Position numbers and translations under genes: made by a program. Of a stretch of 64,000 bases of DNA, positions 27,359 to 41,460 are shown one piece after another. The notes under the pieces were generated by a model. It was not told the DNA's origin. It did not search any database and saw nothing but the letters and a program-made list of their open reading frames with translations. The DNA is from Albula goreensis (Eukaryota > Chordata > Actinopteri > Albuliformes > Albulidae): positions 49,880,180-49,944,179 of the forward strand of contig CM040741.1 of assembly GCA_022829145.1 (NCBI GenBank). The letters are read 5' to 3'. Position 1 is the first letter of the stretch, and each line of letters starts with the position of its first letter.

Positions 27359-27359
<1 letters not shown>

Positions 27360-29285
27360 GTCACTCTCTTGCCCCTGTAGCAAAGGAAAATGCAGATAAC
27401 CTGTTCCCATATGTACCCCATGCATTAAAGCTCTCATGGAGCAGCACTACACCTCTTCTCAATAAGCCAGAATGTGCTGAGGAAGCATTCTGTCTCATGC
27501 CTGCATGGCCAAGTCTCTTTCCTAAAGCTGAACATATTTATTAGGCCCCCATGTGGTACAGGGTGAATGAGATCACCACAGCAATATTCACTCTGGCCCC
27601 CAGCACTACTAGTCTGACGTCATCAGTTAGCTCAAGTCACATTGCCCAGTCTTTTTCTGGGCTTAGTCCAGCAGCTCAGTTGTTGATCTCCAGGATGCAT
27701 CCTGTCTGCAGCCAAACTGCTGGCAGAAACAGCTCACTGGCCACTCCAACCAGCCTTTGTTCTCCAACATCCGGACCTGAGTCCCCCCAAATGCATGGTT
27801 GCCAGGTTCTCCTCAGGATTGCAGTTTGAGATTAACACTCATAGACAGTCAAACCTTAATATATACCACCTACTAATCACAAAATTGATGTAAAAGAGGA
27901 ATTAGCAGTGTTAGTAAACAAAATCAACAATAATGTAGATGGATTAAAGATACATACTTTTATTCCTGCCCAACCAAAAGAAGAAAGACAAAAGAAAACA
28001 ATTATACTGTCAATTACACCCAGACTTTTCAGAGACCAACCCACTAATCTCACAAAATTATTGCTTCATCACTCCAGATTTGTCATTTGTGTCTGGAAAT
28101 TATATACATTGGTGAACACAATGTTTAATTCTGTCAGGACCATGGACAGCATCCTGATAAAAGGGGTTCAATACATGCCTGCAATATTTTCCACAGTCGT
28201 CTAGAATAAAATAAAAATGTAGCCCAGCAAGTATTTCTGTGGTTTGCCCTGGGTTGTCTTTGAGCTCATCCAATAAAGAGACAATGGCATTCCCAGGAAG
28301 CTGTTACGTGTCTCTTATTGTTTTGTTAGGTACACCAAACTTTGTTAAGTGGTGATTATTTCTGTTTCTTACACAAATTGCTGCTTCCTGCTCATAGCTG
28401 CTTCTGCTTTTACCATTATTATCTTTTGGACCCAAATAATGGATTTAATTACTTAAACTGCAGTTGACACCAGTTTTGATAAATCACATGTAATCCTTTA
28501 TTTGAATATTTTTGTCATCCTGCACTTTGTGCCCATATATTTAGAGTTCATTAACAGCAATATGTATGAACACAAACATGCAAAACATAACTGCCCCATA
28601 ATCCTACTCATCCTACTCACTATTTATTGATGCTTATTAATAAAAAGCTTGGTGGCGGATGCAGGATTTGTACATTTCATATCTGATTTCTGCCACAACA
28701 GAAAAAACATTGCAAGCCATTTTGTTCATAAAATTTTATTTCATGTCATCAAGGAGGCAAAGGTATAATTAACCTACCAACGTACTACTGAACGCATGAC
28801 TCACAAAATAAAAACCTTGCATGGCCTGGAAAATTCCTGTGACTGACTGAGCTCAGTCTCTAAAGAAAAACAAAGATTGTTTGTGTTGATTTGCATTATG
28901 TGGGTACAAGAATAAGGAATTACCTCAATTTTTTGTCATTTATATGAATGCAGGCTTTTTGTGAGTTGTTTTTTTTAATTTACCTTTTGTTATTCTTAAG
29001 ATAATTGCACAGACAAGTATTCAGCTTCATCATCTTAGACAATCTGATATTTAGTGTGGTTTAAAATATGTAATTGAACAGATACTCAACCTTAAGTTGC
29101 AAATATGTTAATTTTTTTTTTCCCAAAATTATGTTTACTAATTTTAATATAATTTATGTTTGCACAAAAACAACTCTAATAACATATAATAGCACTGTGA
29201 ATTTAGGCTATGACAAATCATCCTCAGAATTGCCACCTAATTGTTCCTACCTAAATCACATCTAATGACCTGAAAGCTCATCTAC
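27359..29285. other. gene-free stretch
   Basis: No gene was recognised. A Ser/Pro/Thr-rich 92-codon + strand frame at 27,551-27,829 has no family signature and no credible splice sites at its ends. Confidence 0.5.
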
Positions 29286-29304
29286 AAAAAAAAAAAAAAA
29301 AAAA
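29286..29304 (+). repeat. A19 homopolymer
   Basis: Nineteen A in a row. No LINE, SINE or processed-gene sequence was recognised immediately upstream, so it is not called as a retroposition tail. Confidence 0.9.
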
Positions 29305-29624
29305 TGGGAAATTACTGCAAAAAGAAATAAAATTGCTGTATGTCATCATTATCATATAGAACATTGACTAAAATCTGTTTGTTACATAAGGATGTGATAT
29401 GAAAGGAAAGCTGCCATCACTGCAATAATGGTAGGATATAATAAAATATTGAATTCATGTACACTTTCCAAACAGAAAAGCAGGTAACATAATGCTAATG
29501 CAATACATCTAACTTTCTGTTGCCATGGACACAATCTATGGCACTTTGTATATTGCAAAGATAGTTGTAAATCATTTCATAGCTGTTGTGTGAAGTATTC
29601 ATGGACTATAGAGTTATTTTGAAC

Positions 29625-29639
29625 TGTGTGTGTGCGTGT

Positions 29640-29700
<61 letters not shown>
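29625..29700. repeat. compound (GT)n-(GA)n microsatellite
   Basis: An interrupted GT array (29,625-29,670) passes directly into a GA array (29,671-29,700) with one ATA interruption. Confidence 0.95.
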
Positions 29701-29701
<1 letters not shown>

Positions 29702-31682
29702 ATGGACAGAACTAACTGACACCAGTCTTTTGTTGCAGTAACTGTGTTATGCAACAGTATGTGAGCCCTTCTGAGCTGAGGGGCTCTGAGAGAAAATGAA
29801 TGCTATTAAAATGGGATGCAGAGGTGATCTCTTACAAATGAGCAAATCCAGACACGATACTGGGAAAAGAGCACTGCAGACCAATTTCTGTCTTTACTTC
29901 ACCCATCCACGCTAACCTTAGATCAGCATCCAGCAAGAGAGAGCTCCATCTGGTGAGCCACCTGCACTGATCAGGGGTCAGTTTGGCTAAGGCAATAAAT
30001 GAGAACATGAGGGAGGAGTCTCAGCAGTCACCATTCTTTGTGAGTGACAAAGAAGACAACTTATTCATCTTATATCTTTCATTCATCTTTTTCATGTTGA
30101 CCCAAAATCAATACTGTGCCTTAATTCTACATTCATATTAAACAACAGGCAGTGGAATGGCAAAGTATTGAGTTGTTTTCTCAGCCATGACCCCTGCCAT
30201 CCTCAAGAAAATCAATCACTCATGTTGTGCCTCTCATCTGCTGAGGCTTTCATAATCACAGAACAAGGGGCCATGGTCACAGGCGGGTGTAAAACGGGCC
30301 TGTAATTCAAGTTTGATAAATACCCATGTATATAACATATTAACCCTTTCAACCTGAATAATACATTTTGTTTAATAAACTACTCCCTGTGGCCTTATTG
30401 TAATAAATCACCAATTTTATATAATGCAGACATATACTTTAGATGAAAAACTAGACAGTCTAGGTTTCAGGAAAAGACCAGAAAGTGCTGCCACCAAACC
30501 TCACACAGTTGTCAACAGGGAGGCCAATTCTGCCCAGTTTTATAACATGTTCTTGTTTATGCCATGAAATGCAAACTAATTATTACTAAGATAACTAAAA
30601 TCTGTCATGAACAACCCAGCTGGTTTACTGTAAGTGCTGTCATTCTTAGAAGATGCAATTATTGTGTTTTGATTGTTTCCCCACTTACTGCATAAAATTG
30701 CTTGTAATCAATTCAGCAATAATTGTAAACAAATTATCTATTGTTGTGCATATACTGACATAAAAAAAGGTTGTGGCAAAATATTTCAGTTCTTAGAGCT
30801 GTAAAAATACCAGTCAAATATATTCAAACATAAACATGAATAATGTTTATTATAACTAAGCTGGTTGTGTATTTATCAATATGAATGAGCTGGTGGGTAA
30901 TGCTGATGGTAGATGGTTTAATTTGGTTGGTTTGACATGTTCAAACTGATGGAAAGTACCAATCAGATGATGCATCGTTTACTCCATAAAGCAACATGAA
31001 AAATGCGGAACTCTGAAAGCAAAAGAGTGCCGTCTCCTGTGTTGGGTTTAAAGCAAGTTTATAAAATGAAACATGTCATAACCAGCAGTCAGTGTTACAT
31101 TTTCCATTAGAAAAAGCAAAACTGAGCAAAATGGTATATGGAATGAGGATAGGACCAAAATCATGTCAGGGTCCAAATGGATGAAAAAACAGAGACATAA
31201 GAAGGTCACCGGTGTCATCATCATCAAACTGAAACATTTCTTTCTATGACTTCTGTGATTGCATGACAGGCATTGATCCTGCTTTGTCTTTGTCTGACTG
31301 ACAAAGACTAAAAGCTTTCACATTTCTGCCCCTGCCCCTAGGGTCAAGGGCCCCATCTATACCTCAGCCACTCCCATCTGTCTCTCTGGTCACTCTGCCC
31401 CTGAAGATAGCCTGGCCATTAAGTGCTTTAAAAGAACCAGATATTGACTAAAATGCTGTGTGACTAAGACTATTTTAAAATATTTTTGTGACTAAATTCT
31501 TCTGTTGTGTTGAGGTGGTTGTTTTAATACTTTTAGAATTAAAGGTATATCTGAAAAATGTTTAATATATTTCATGACATAAAACTGGTCTCTAAATGTT
31601 TGCCCTATTAAGATGCATTTCCAGGTAATGAAGCAGATGACACTACACTAAATCATGCTTGAACCCATGAATGCAAACAGAC
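29701..31682. other. gene-free stretch
   Basis: Nothing gene-like or repeat-like was recognised, apart from a 9-bp stem with a 5-nt loop at 31,286-31,308. Confidence 0.55.
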
Positions 31683-31861
31683 TCACATTCATGTGTACAT
31701 ATGCACACAGACACAGCACACACATAAACACACTTGCTTGAACATTCAACCACAACACATAGCCTTATGCCCACACATGACACACACATGCAGAGAGTAC
31801 TCTTTCTGTCTCCCTCAAATACACACACACACTCACACACACACACACAGACACACACACA
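31683..31861. repeat. imperfect CA-rich tract
   Basis: CACA runs of varying length are interspersed with single-copy bases. The final part (31,820-31,860) is nearly pure (CA)n. The Cys/Val-rich and His/Thr-rich frames here are repeat translations. Confidence 0.85.
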
Positions 31862-32063
31862 GTTTCAGAAGTAAGCCTCAGTCTTAGATTCAATCTCAGT
31901 GGTATTCCAGTAGGTAATAGATGCAGACTTCATTCAGTAGCTTTGAACAGCTTGGGCCCACTGAGACTTGTGTAATCAAGTAAGTGCATTCCCATCGCAG
32001 CAGACCTTTTAGTTCCCCTTCAATATGAATGTATTTTTAAGTCTTTCAGTCTCTGTGATAGTG

Positions 32064-32065
<2 letters not shown>

Positions 32066-32108
<43 letters not shown>

Positions 32109-32121
32109 ACATGTGTGTGTG
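32066..32121. repeat. (GT)n dinucleotide microsatellite
   Basis: About 20 GT units are followed by a GCACAT interruption and five more units. Confidence 0.95.
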
Positions 32122-32339
32122 CTAGTGTACATTAAAGTGTACTTTTAAGTTACTATGCATATTGTACAGTTATTTGAGTTTTTGTGTATGTACATGTGTA
32201 TCTGTTTCTATTTTTATCCATATTCATTTGCATATGTGTAGTGTAAAACAGGTTTACTTAAATAATTTCTTTTAAAAATATTAACTATTAATTAAATAAC
32301 CAAGTTCATTTATTGAAATTATTTTTTCCCAACTCAAAC

Positions 32340-32735
32340 TCAGCCGAACTTGTTGACTTCACTGCAGCACCTGCTCTGCCGGCTTTGGGAGGAGAGGCCA
32401 AGCACGTAACTCCTCCAATTCACATGAAAACAATTCTTACTTCTATTCACTCCATGGCCGCACCACTAATTGTACACTGCCTAAGACATCGAAGGATAAT
32501 GTAGTCAGAGTACCCTCAGTTTGTGCCACCACAGGTGACCAGCATGACCAGAGAGGGTGCTATAGCGATGAGACCAATGAACATAGCTGGCTTACCCCAT
32601 ATCATTTCCGGTGAGGCTGGGCCAATTGTACCTCGACAATGTCGCATTCCGGCCATAGCTGGCAATAGCGAGACTGGGATTTGAACCCCCAATCTCAGGG
32701 CTCCCAGGCAAACATCTTGCAAGTGTCTCTTGAGG
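32340..32735 (-). mobile_element. tRNA-derived SINE, near full length
   Basis: Read on the minus strand, a degraded tRNA-like head carries a good RNA polymerase III B box, GGGGTTCAAATCCC (32,689-32,676). It is followed by a body with the words GGTACAATTGGCCCAGCCTC, CTCATCGCTATAGCACCC and TGGTCACCTGTGGTGGC, then a tail shared with the copy at 11,040. The body words resemble the ACAATTGGCCCAGC and TCATCGC...CACC blocks of known salmonid and other fish SINEs. The A box is not recognisable. No flanking duplication was found, and it is an old copy. Confidence 0.65.
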
Positions 32736-35700
32736 ATTAACAAAGGAGCTACTCTCAACTGCAGCAAAACCAAAAAGCAAAGTAAATGCCAAAGTGTAAT
32801 AGTTCTAGTGGTGACGGTAGATAGCCTGGGCAAGCAATGAAGCAGGAAGACTAAGCAATAGGACTAAGCAATGAGGCCTCTTCCAGGTCCAACTTAAGGA
32901 TCTGTCCTCCTCATCCCTGGTCCTCACATACTTAATTTTATGATGGGGGGTGCCTGAAGTTTTATCCAGAACTTCCTGTTATAATTAAACTTTAACAACT
33001 GAGCACAAGCATAAGCCATCCTATCTGTATTACCATTTCTGAGATCAGCTCTTTACGAGCATCACAATGACACCAAACATGAACATACGCAAGTTTAGTA
33101 AGGAGATTGCACAGAGAGGAACTGGCTCTTCAGTACATGAATGGCTTTGCAGTTGTATTGAGACACTGTTGTCATGTGACTTTATTAATGTGAAGAAGGT
33201 GAATATTATTGGGATATGGAGGGGGAAAGTCACCATGAAGTACACAAACATATGCAGGAACACACCCACACACACAAACACTTAAGCATGTTTGTCAAAT
33301 GATTTTACATTTGGGGGGAACCTCAGGGCTTACCAAGAACAAAGAGGGTCATACCACACCTAATTCCACCAAAAGGACCAAAAGAAGAGAGTATGGTAAA
33401 TAAACACAAAATGCATGTTACTCTCCTAACAATCAGATTGGATAGATTACCTTCAATTACATAACCTCAAACAATAAAAGACATAATAATTATTAGTTCA
33501 ATCCATGAGTGTGGTGCCCAGTGGGGAATTGGGGGAGGGGGTGTATTTTGTTGGGGGTGTGTTATTCAGTCAGTAATATGGCTATAGTGTCACAATTTGG
33601 TCATGCATTTTGATTAAGTAATGTAAAAATGTAATGACACTTTTGCCATCAATGACAATGTAACTGATCAGATTACACACATTTAAAAGTAAACTGGGTT
33701 CATGATGGTTACTTTATTTTTATGATCAAGATTACCAATAATCAGTTACAGCACATCCCCAGCTACTCCACGCCTTATACTGTCTAACACGTTATCCACA
33801 ACAGATTTCTTTTTTTATCATGTCAGCAAACATGGCATGTTTACAGGATCCGTCTGTCATATCAGAGTATCACATTTGCTATGCTGAAATAAAGCATGAA
33901 TAATGGAGCCTGTGATGTGACCTGCAAACATTTTACAAAGTGCTTATGTACTTTCTTGGAGAAAGGCAGATCTCATGGGAATGTCTTTTATATTGTGAAG
34001 TGAAGCATAAACACAAAGCTGTGCATATGTAAACAGGCAGGTGTTCCATCAGGCTGATTTGAGGCTTGTTTACATATTTCACATCTATGCCACGAGTTCC
34101 CTCTCCTGCAGCACCTGAGAAAAGTCACATTCACTTTCTTTGTGAACTTCACCCATTGTTTTTCTTCATTGAGAAAGTTTTTTCAGAACAGTGCAAAATT
34201 GCCCATTTACAGCTTCTGCACACTAGACACTTCTTCTGTGAGATCAACCTGAATGCATGCCATAATTCCACAACGCCACAGTTACTGCCTCAGCCTATGC
34301 AGATATATGAAGATAAATTTAGACCAAAACTTTTCGTACATTTAAGGACTCCAATCTGAACTTGGATTTTACAATTTGTATTGACAGTTTCACAAATCTG
34401 TAAATACATTTTTAATGCATGGAGGAACCATGCAAACTTTACAATTCTTCAATACAATAGAAGGCACACACAACTCATTAAATACAGTTACAAATCTTCT
34501 TATGTGAATTAAAATACACAATTTCAGCATCAGATCTGCTTTGTCAAACAAATTTTGGGACAAATATTGCAGAAATATTTCTGGACAAATTTTAAGATTC
34601 ATAAACTGTATTGAATTCAAAGTTCCATGCGTGACTCTAAGAACACATTTAAATTACATGCTTATAGATAGTGTTGTTTGAAATGACTGAGAAGAAATTT
34701 GAAATGGCTTTCCTATAAGTCAATGGAGTGCTCACCACATGAGGATGATTCTGTGCTTTGAGCCCTGCCAATATTTTCATGTTCGGAGCATGTCATTTTA
34801 GTTAGGGGCATTTGATGCATATGAAATAAGAGTTAAATGAATAACACGCATGAACCAATTCTTGTTTTGTGCATCAAATTATCAGAGGGGACACGAGATA
34901 CAGATGAATACAGTTTTATTCAAGTCATAAACATCAAGTAGGGCTTTCCAAACTCAATTTGTTGAAAAAAATTAACTGAAGTCAAATCCTTGTGGCTGAC
35001 ACACGATATATGTATTTGGCTCCTCACAGTAATGCAGGAGCTAGTGTATTTAAAGAATGAAATCTTGAAATCCTGCATATTTCAGCCATTTAATGACTGC
35101 TTTCAGATTATAAAACTAAAAGCCTCCCCCCAGCATGTCTACCCTGAATAATTAGGTACTGTCAGATGAGATTCACTATTTTAATAGATTTCCATAATAA
35201 GCACATCACTGGTTGTATGTTTCCCTCACTGATGATGTTGTTTAAGTAATGGTTTGGATAAGAACTGTAGAACTGTAGTGAAAACAGTAGACCTCCAGCA
35301 AAGAAGGTGTTGCCACGATTTGACAGCTAAGGCATAATCCTTTTATTTCCAATGATCTGGTTGAACAAGAGCCATAACAGCACCAAATTCGAATGGTTTT
35401 GTGAAACTGCATTCTTTAGTGAGTGAGTCCCTACCTAAAAATCTGACCCATTGTTGTATTTTGAGTTGTCATGTTTACCCACAGAACTTTTTAAGAGTTC
35501 CGGATGAAGGGAAATACTTCAAATTTGCCGGTTTAGTATGCACAGGTTTAGTTGTTCTCAGCATTTGTTGACACATTTGAATGTGATATGCAACACCATT
35601 GGTCTGTAATTTGATTGATGGAAAGAAAGCAAATGGAAATAGCAATGACAATACATTTATTCCTGTAGAAAAAACTAAAAGAAACGTTTTGAACTCACAG

Positions 35701-36668
35701 GAGAAGTAAAAAAAGGCAAGTATAGGTACTTGCATTCCTCAAAGAAAGACTGTAATATTTAAAGGAATAACATATAACTATTAAAATGTGAAATTAGTTT
35801 CACTCACAATCTTGATCTGAAGATCCACTATGGTATTGCAATGAGCAATTAGTTCCCCACATATGATTCTCTTCAAATTTGGCAGAACAATTGCTCGGGC
35901 AGTAAGACCGAAGATGAGTACAAAAGATTGCATGGATTCAGTTTTTTCTATGAAAAATCTGGCAAAAACTAGCTTTGACCAATGAGAAGCAAGGATTTTC
36001 TGGATCCTACTGCACATGTGGTGCCATAGGGCACTATATTTCTTATCTGAAACAATTCTTAAGTGAACTCATTATTCATTGTTTATTTGAAATGTATCAC
36101 ATCACATTGAACCATTGCATACTGAAGTAAATGTTCCCTTTATTCAACCATAGTTTCGTCTCAAAGAGAGAGACAATCGCTCCTAACTTTCATGGGTCAA
36201 ACCATTTGTGAATTCCATTCACTATTTTAACATACTTTTAGATGTTTTCTCTCCTCTGGAGGGAATCGTGAGTGGGGTTTTCTAATTGATGCATTCAAGG
36301 ATATTTCTGAAGCAATGCACCCAAGGTAACCATCAACAGAGATAATAATGAGCTCACATGGATTTCATGCAGACAATGGTTCTCTCCTTCCCGTCGCTAC
36401 ACAACTGGAAGGTAGACTCCAAATAGCATTTTGTCAATTATATGTGTAAGATTTGGGGTAACATTCCTTTTGGCTCTAAACTGAAACAAAGAGGAAAGGA
36501 GGCCTCATAATAAATGCAGATAGTAGGAATCTGGAAACATCCATGGCAGCAAAATATATACCCTATTGCTGCCATGGAAACTGTGAGCGTGGTTATACAT
36601 TTTAACAACATCCAAGCTCCACTTTGCAGCATTTAGTTGTGTATTAAGAATCTTTTTTCATACACAGC

Positions 36669-36674
<6 letters not shown>
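32736..36674. other. gene-free stretch
   Basis: No gene was recognised. The interval 33,880-34,070 is enhancer-like in appearance (balanced composition, GCATGAATAAT and octamer-like words, no repeat) and is reported as a finding. Confidence 0.5.

Positions 36675-36754
<80 letters not shown>
36675..36754. repeat. (GT)n dinucleotide microsatellite
   Basis: About 39 perfect GT units between TATA-rich flanks. Confidence 0.97.
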
Positions 36755-36756
<2 letters not shown>

Positions 36757-39284
36757 CACAGGAAAATAATGATCGTGAATGTATTTTTCATTCTTCATTG
36801 ATTAGACCTCAAAACAGTATTCATACATTTGCATTCATGGGATTTGGGGGTTATTATAAATGGAAAAGAAATTTTGCAACATTTACTTATTATTCCTCCT
36901 TCAGTGATCATTTTAAATGTTTTGAAGCCATTCAAACATATCAATATAGGAACTGAACCCACAGATTTTACCTCTATGTACAAATTTGTTGGGCCTATCA
37001 ATGCAGAATAAATACTGGCAAGACATGGTGTCAGGTGCAATCATTTAGAGGAAAAAAACAGCATCTTTTGTTGAAGATACTTAATTTCAGAAGACCATCC
37101 ATCCCCTTTGTAATACAAACCTTCAAACAAAACAAGAAATCATTCTTGTTATCTATAGACATATACATTTGACACTTTTGTTAAAAAGATGAAATCAAAG
37201 CTGCATGTGAAGTTCCATGTGCTATGCATTTTGTAGTCATATCATCTATCCCACATGTCAATGGAGACTCCCAAACATGGCATTTTCCCTGATTTCCAAT
37301 GAGTGGGCAATGTTTGACAGACTTAAGGCAGAGAGGACTTCAGCTAGACCTCATCAGCAGATATTATAATTTAGGGAAAAAGAAGCTCTTTCATTGGATA
37401 TGCATAACCTTTGCCCTCCTGACAATACACAAACCTAAACACCACACAATATTGCATTTTGTTTCCATATTCAAGTTTTGAGAGAAACATCACAACTGTC
37501 TGTTAAAAGTGTTTATGCATGTTCATTCAGTTTCCATATACATTCAATATATCATAATTTGGTCATCATAGTGATAGTTAAATATTATAGATATTTTGAT
37601 GAGCTAAGTTAGTAGTGCAAATATATGCACTGATAAAACTTGTGACTTTGGCATCACTTATAAATGTGAAGCCAAATAAATTAGTGTTCCATTTATGTAA
37701 ATCATCAAAAACTAATGAAGAAATTGGAATCTGTGGGAAAACAATTAAGTAACTGAAAGTCTGCTGAAAATCCTTTTTTTTTTGGCATATACATTTTTTA
37801 TAACATATTTCTGCAAACACAAAGTTGAATGCAGCATAATACATTTAGGTCAATAATAAAGATTATTTGCAGCTTGTTTTTGGTCTTCAAACTCAAAATA
37901 TGAAGTCTGTAATGATGTGCGTGGAAGGAAAAAAATATTTAAAATATTCAATCACATTCCAAATATCAACTTACAGTAACAACATATATAAATTATTGAT
38001 TCCACTTGGGAAAAGCACTTTCTGTTTAGTTTATCTCTGCTATATATCCCACTTTTAGAAATGGCTAAAATATTGGTCCCTTGAGCTATATTCGTAACCA
38101 TATGAGGCATGGAGGGAGGAACACTGTTCATCTGCTTACTTGTGGCAGCTTGAAACCTACAAATAAATCATGCAGAAATACAAATGTGTACTCAATTCTT
38201 TTTTCAGTTGTATTTTTTTTTTTAATAGGTGCTCTGTCATGGGTGCTCTGTCTTTCCATACATTGTCTATGAATTTATGTACAACTGTTCCTTTATCATT
38301 CATCATAAATTAATTTAAGTCCAGGAAAAGCAGACCCAGGTAGTGTTACTACATCAGACACACTAAATAAAAAATGATCATCAGCTATATGGGACTAATA
38401 CTAACTTTAATAACTTGGTCTTGCATTGAAGATACACTGGATGTGTGTCATTGTCAGTTTGTGATTTCTTTATCCATTCAACAGATGAAACTCCATTTTT
38501 ATCAGATTCAAAACTTAGCCAAAATTGTTGTGTTGTGTAATAAATTAAAATATAATTTTTCCTAATTATGTAACAACATGAACCTTGCAGGTAAATAAGA
38601 TCTGTCCACAGAGTTTTTGGACAGCTGTTTTTGGTCACATGACCATTTCAAGAATCACCTAATTCCTAATTTGGAAACATCAGTTTTCCTTCTGGGATTG
38701 CTACAGTGCTTCTTTCACCCATGCAGTGAGTTCTGCAGCAAACTCTATTGTACCCCAGTGCTCCACCCCCAAGCTAGTGACTCCTTCCCACATGGCAGGT
38801 CACAAAGTACTACAGGAGAGCTAATGCCATTCAGGGGACAGATGTGTCTCTCACTAATAGTCTGCGGTCTCCTATGGGCATCCATGGCCAACCTTGTTAT
38901 ATATAGCAAATAATGCAGCAGCACCCTTGGAGGCATGGAAACCTACACCTGTGATAGGAAATGCCACTCTTGCAGGGTTGCTTGTGTTCAGTGGTTTCCA
39001 ACAATGTCTTACCCTGTCCTATTTTGCTAGTTAGCTGAGTATATGCAATAATGCAAGATCACTATAAGAACATTCCATACAGGGACACGAGAGCATTCGT
39101 CAGCTGTTGATCACCATCTTATCAAGAAATGTAGTTTAATTGTGAGACCAAATAAATGACTAATTAATCTAATTAATAAACTCATCAAAGCCATTCATAG
39201 GCATCACTTGTGTGACTTTCCAAGTGTCCTTCAACATCTAACATCCCTAATGCATAGGATGCATAATGTGAACCCCAAACAAGT
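36755..39284. other. gene-free stretch
   Basis: No gene, RNA or transposon signature was recognised. T-rich runs lie at 37,776-37,785 and 38,213-38,223. Confidence 0.5.
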
Positions 39285-39413
39285 CAAGAGGTTATGGCAT
39301 CTAACCACTCTACACTGTAATACATAAACAGCAATAAATACATCCCATGAAGCCACAAATTGAGCCCAGGCTACACGATTGGGGAACCACTTTGCTGACT
39401 ACTCCACAAAGGA
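39285..39413 (-). mobile_element. tRNA-derived SINE fragment
   Basis: Read on the minus strand, the sequence starts CCTTTGTGGAGTAGTCAGCA (39,412-39,393). That has the form of a tRNA acceptor arm plus A box (TGGNGTAGTNNGC). About 40 bases later comes CCTGGGCTCAATTTGTG (39,370-39,354), a mutated B box (GGTTCGAATCC form). The A-to-B spacing is right for a tRNA-type promoter. The body beyond about 39,285 is not recognised, and several changes make a functional tRNA implausible. Confidence 0.5.
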
Positions 39414-41289
39414 ACCCATTCTGTTGTTAATGATTTGATGTGATTGTACACAATGTTTAAATTTTTCAGGTCCAAAGCAGTTGTCAAATTTGATGGCATC
39501 AGAGTAGTGTTTTGACTAGGGACACAGTTGTCTGGCTAGACTCTTTAATGCTATAGGGATTCTTCCTCATGTCTGGAGTTTGTGTCTTTCAGGTGTTGTT
39601 AAGAAGCTGGCTAGACATTTCAACTCCAGTAGGATCCTGTTTTAGTGCTTGCTTTATTCACTTGCTGTTGCTAAGAGCGACCAAACCCCAGTGAAAAAGA
39701 AAGCCACACTCTAAGTGTAAAGTAAAGTTTTATGTTTGCAGGGAGGGTCTCATGAGTTGAAACAGCAAAGGATACATCCCTTCTTTTCAGTTTCACAGCT
39801 TTAATGCTTGCACACTTCTCCTCAGTTTAAGGAACGTCTACATAATCCTTTGTGATAGTACAGTGAATTCTCATTAACTTTTATGTAAAATAGTTTTTGT
39901 CTTTGTTGTTGATTAGACTGTCAACTATTCATTCTGAGCACAAACCCAATACCCTACCTATCCCAATTAGTGTCAAAAGTATCCAATGTGCTGTCTTCTA
40001 TGGGGTAGGGGTTGCATCCATGAACACAAACAAGAGAGTGACAGCAAAATGCAATTAGAATCCTTTTTGAGGTTGTTGTTGCAGCTGATGGGCAGAGTAC
40101 CGGATATGTTACCTCGGATATGTTCGTGGCACGCTTTTGTTACACCACATTGATCGCTGTGGTATTGTGATGACTGCGGGCTGACTCATGGACGCTAAGG
40201 GTCTGCCTGCACTCCCTCTTCACTGGTGCTATACAGTCCAGCTTTGTGGAGGGCAGAGGCACAGGGAGCAGTGCTGGAGGTTGGGGGTGGGGTGAGGGGG
40301 TTCTGTGCAATGAAAGGATCCATTTGTACTCTGTGTGGATTAGTGACCAACCAATCCCTGCTGCAAGCAGGCCCACAGCCAGGTCTAAGGAACTGTGTAA
40401 AACCATCTCTCCCTCTCACACTCTCTTTTTCTCTCCCTCCCTCTCCCTCTCACTCCCTCCCTTTCTTTGATCCAGACCCAATCTATTATTAGTATTTTTA
40501 TACTAGGGGGGCCAAATCATCAGGGTACAAAGTGAACATGAAAATGAGATCCAGCCATTTGTCGATACACATTGATTCCTGCTGCTCTCTGAGCCCTGTC
40601 CAAAAAGATGGGGCAGAGACCAGGGAATCAATGTGGAGCTGTGTGCTGCAGTGTGGGTGGTACCCAGCCTACGGTACTTACTTTATTAATGATGGACTCA
40701 GAGACGGAATTAGCCACTGGCTGCTGCCAGTTTGTGGCAGGGAATTGTCCATATATCCCAGCTGCCTGGCAGAGACAGAACAAGCACATTAGCCTTCGGA
40801 CCCTCAGTTCCTGATGGAAACCACACTGCCGGATTGACACCCGGCTTAAATGGAGAGCCAAATACTGTGTTTTGCTCTCTGTACTCTCATCTCCTTTTAC
40901 AGAAGCTATATGTCAAACCTCTGCCTGTAATTTATATGGTACTGTATATACTATACATGAATACAAATATAGACTTTTTTACAACATGTTGTTAACATTT
41001 TCAATATCATGTACTAAGTAAAGGCTGCAAAGAAATGTTGATAAAAGTGTTGTAATATTATTTATTACTACTAGTTTATTGATAAAGGTCATTAGGGTAG
41101 TTACATTTTATGTACTAGATATATAATATAACTATAATTATTGTACTTATTATATTTAATACGTGAACACTGGTAATAAGTAATAGTGTTTTGGATACTG
41201 GCATCCAGTTTTATTCAGTATAGCATCCACATTACAAGACATATGTTTGCTTCCACTGCCAGCCACCATTTATTTTTACTATGCTGTCC
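39414..41289. other. gene-free stretch with CT-rich tract
   Basis: No gene was recognised. A C/T-rich low-complexity tract occupies about 40,405-40,470. The segment 40,530-40,860 is GC-richer than average but has no convincing exon. Confidence 0.5.
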
Positions 41290-41460
41290 AACAGCTGAGG
41301 CTGATAATCAGTGCACTGGAGGATTACTCTACACACACAGCTGGTGCAGGCAAGCTGCAGCAACCCAAGCAACCAGGGGAAATTGCTCAATCGGCCCTCT
41401 TCTCCCTGGGCAACAGTAATGCCAACTGTGCCATCCTGTGGGACTCCCAGCCATTGTAAA
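41290..41460 (+). mobile_element. SINE body fragment (GCCAACTGTG...GGGACTCCCAGCC type)
   Basis: The words CAACTGTGCCATCCTGTGGG and GGGACTCCCAGCCA have the form of a block found in salmonid HpaI-type and related fish SINEs (AACTGTGCGNNGCCCNATGGGACTCCCAATCAC). No tRNA head was recognised. It is probably a truncated copy. The overlapping open frames here are translations of this repeat. Confidence 0.4.

Noticed and set aside
31286..31308. 9-bp perfect stem GTCTTTGTC/GACAAAGAC with 5-nt loop
   Set aside because: This length is expected by chance several times in 64 kb.
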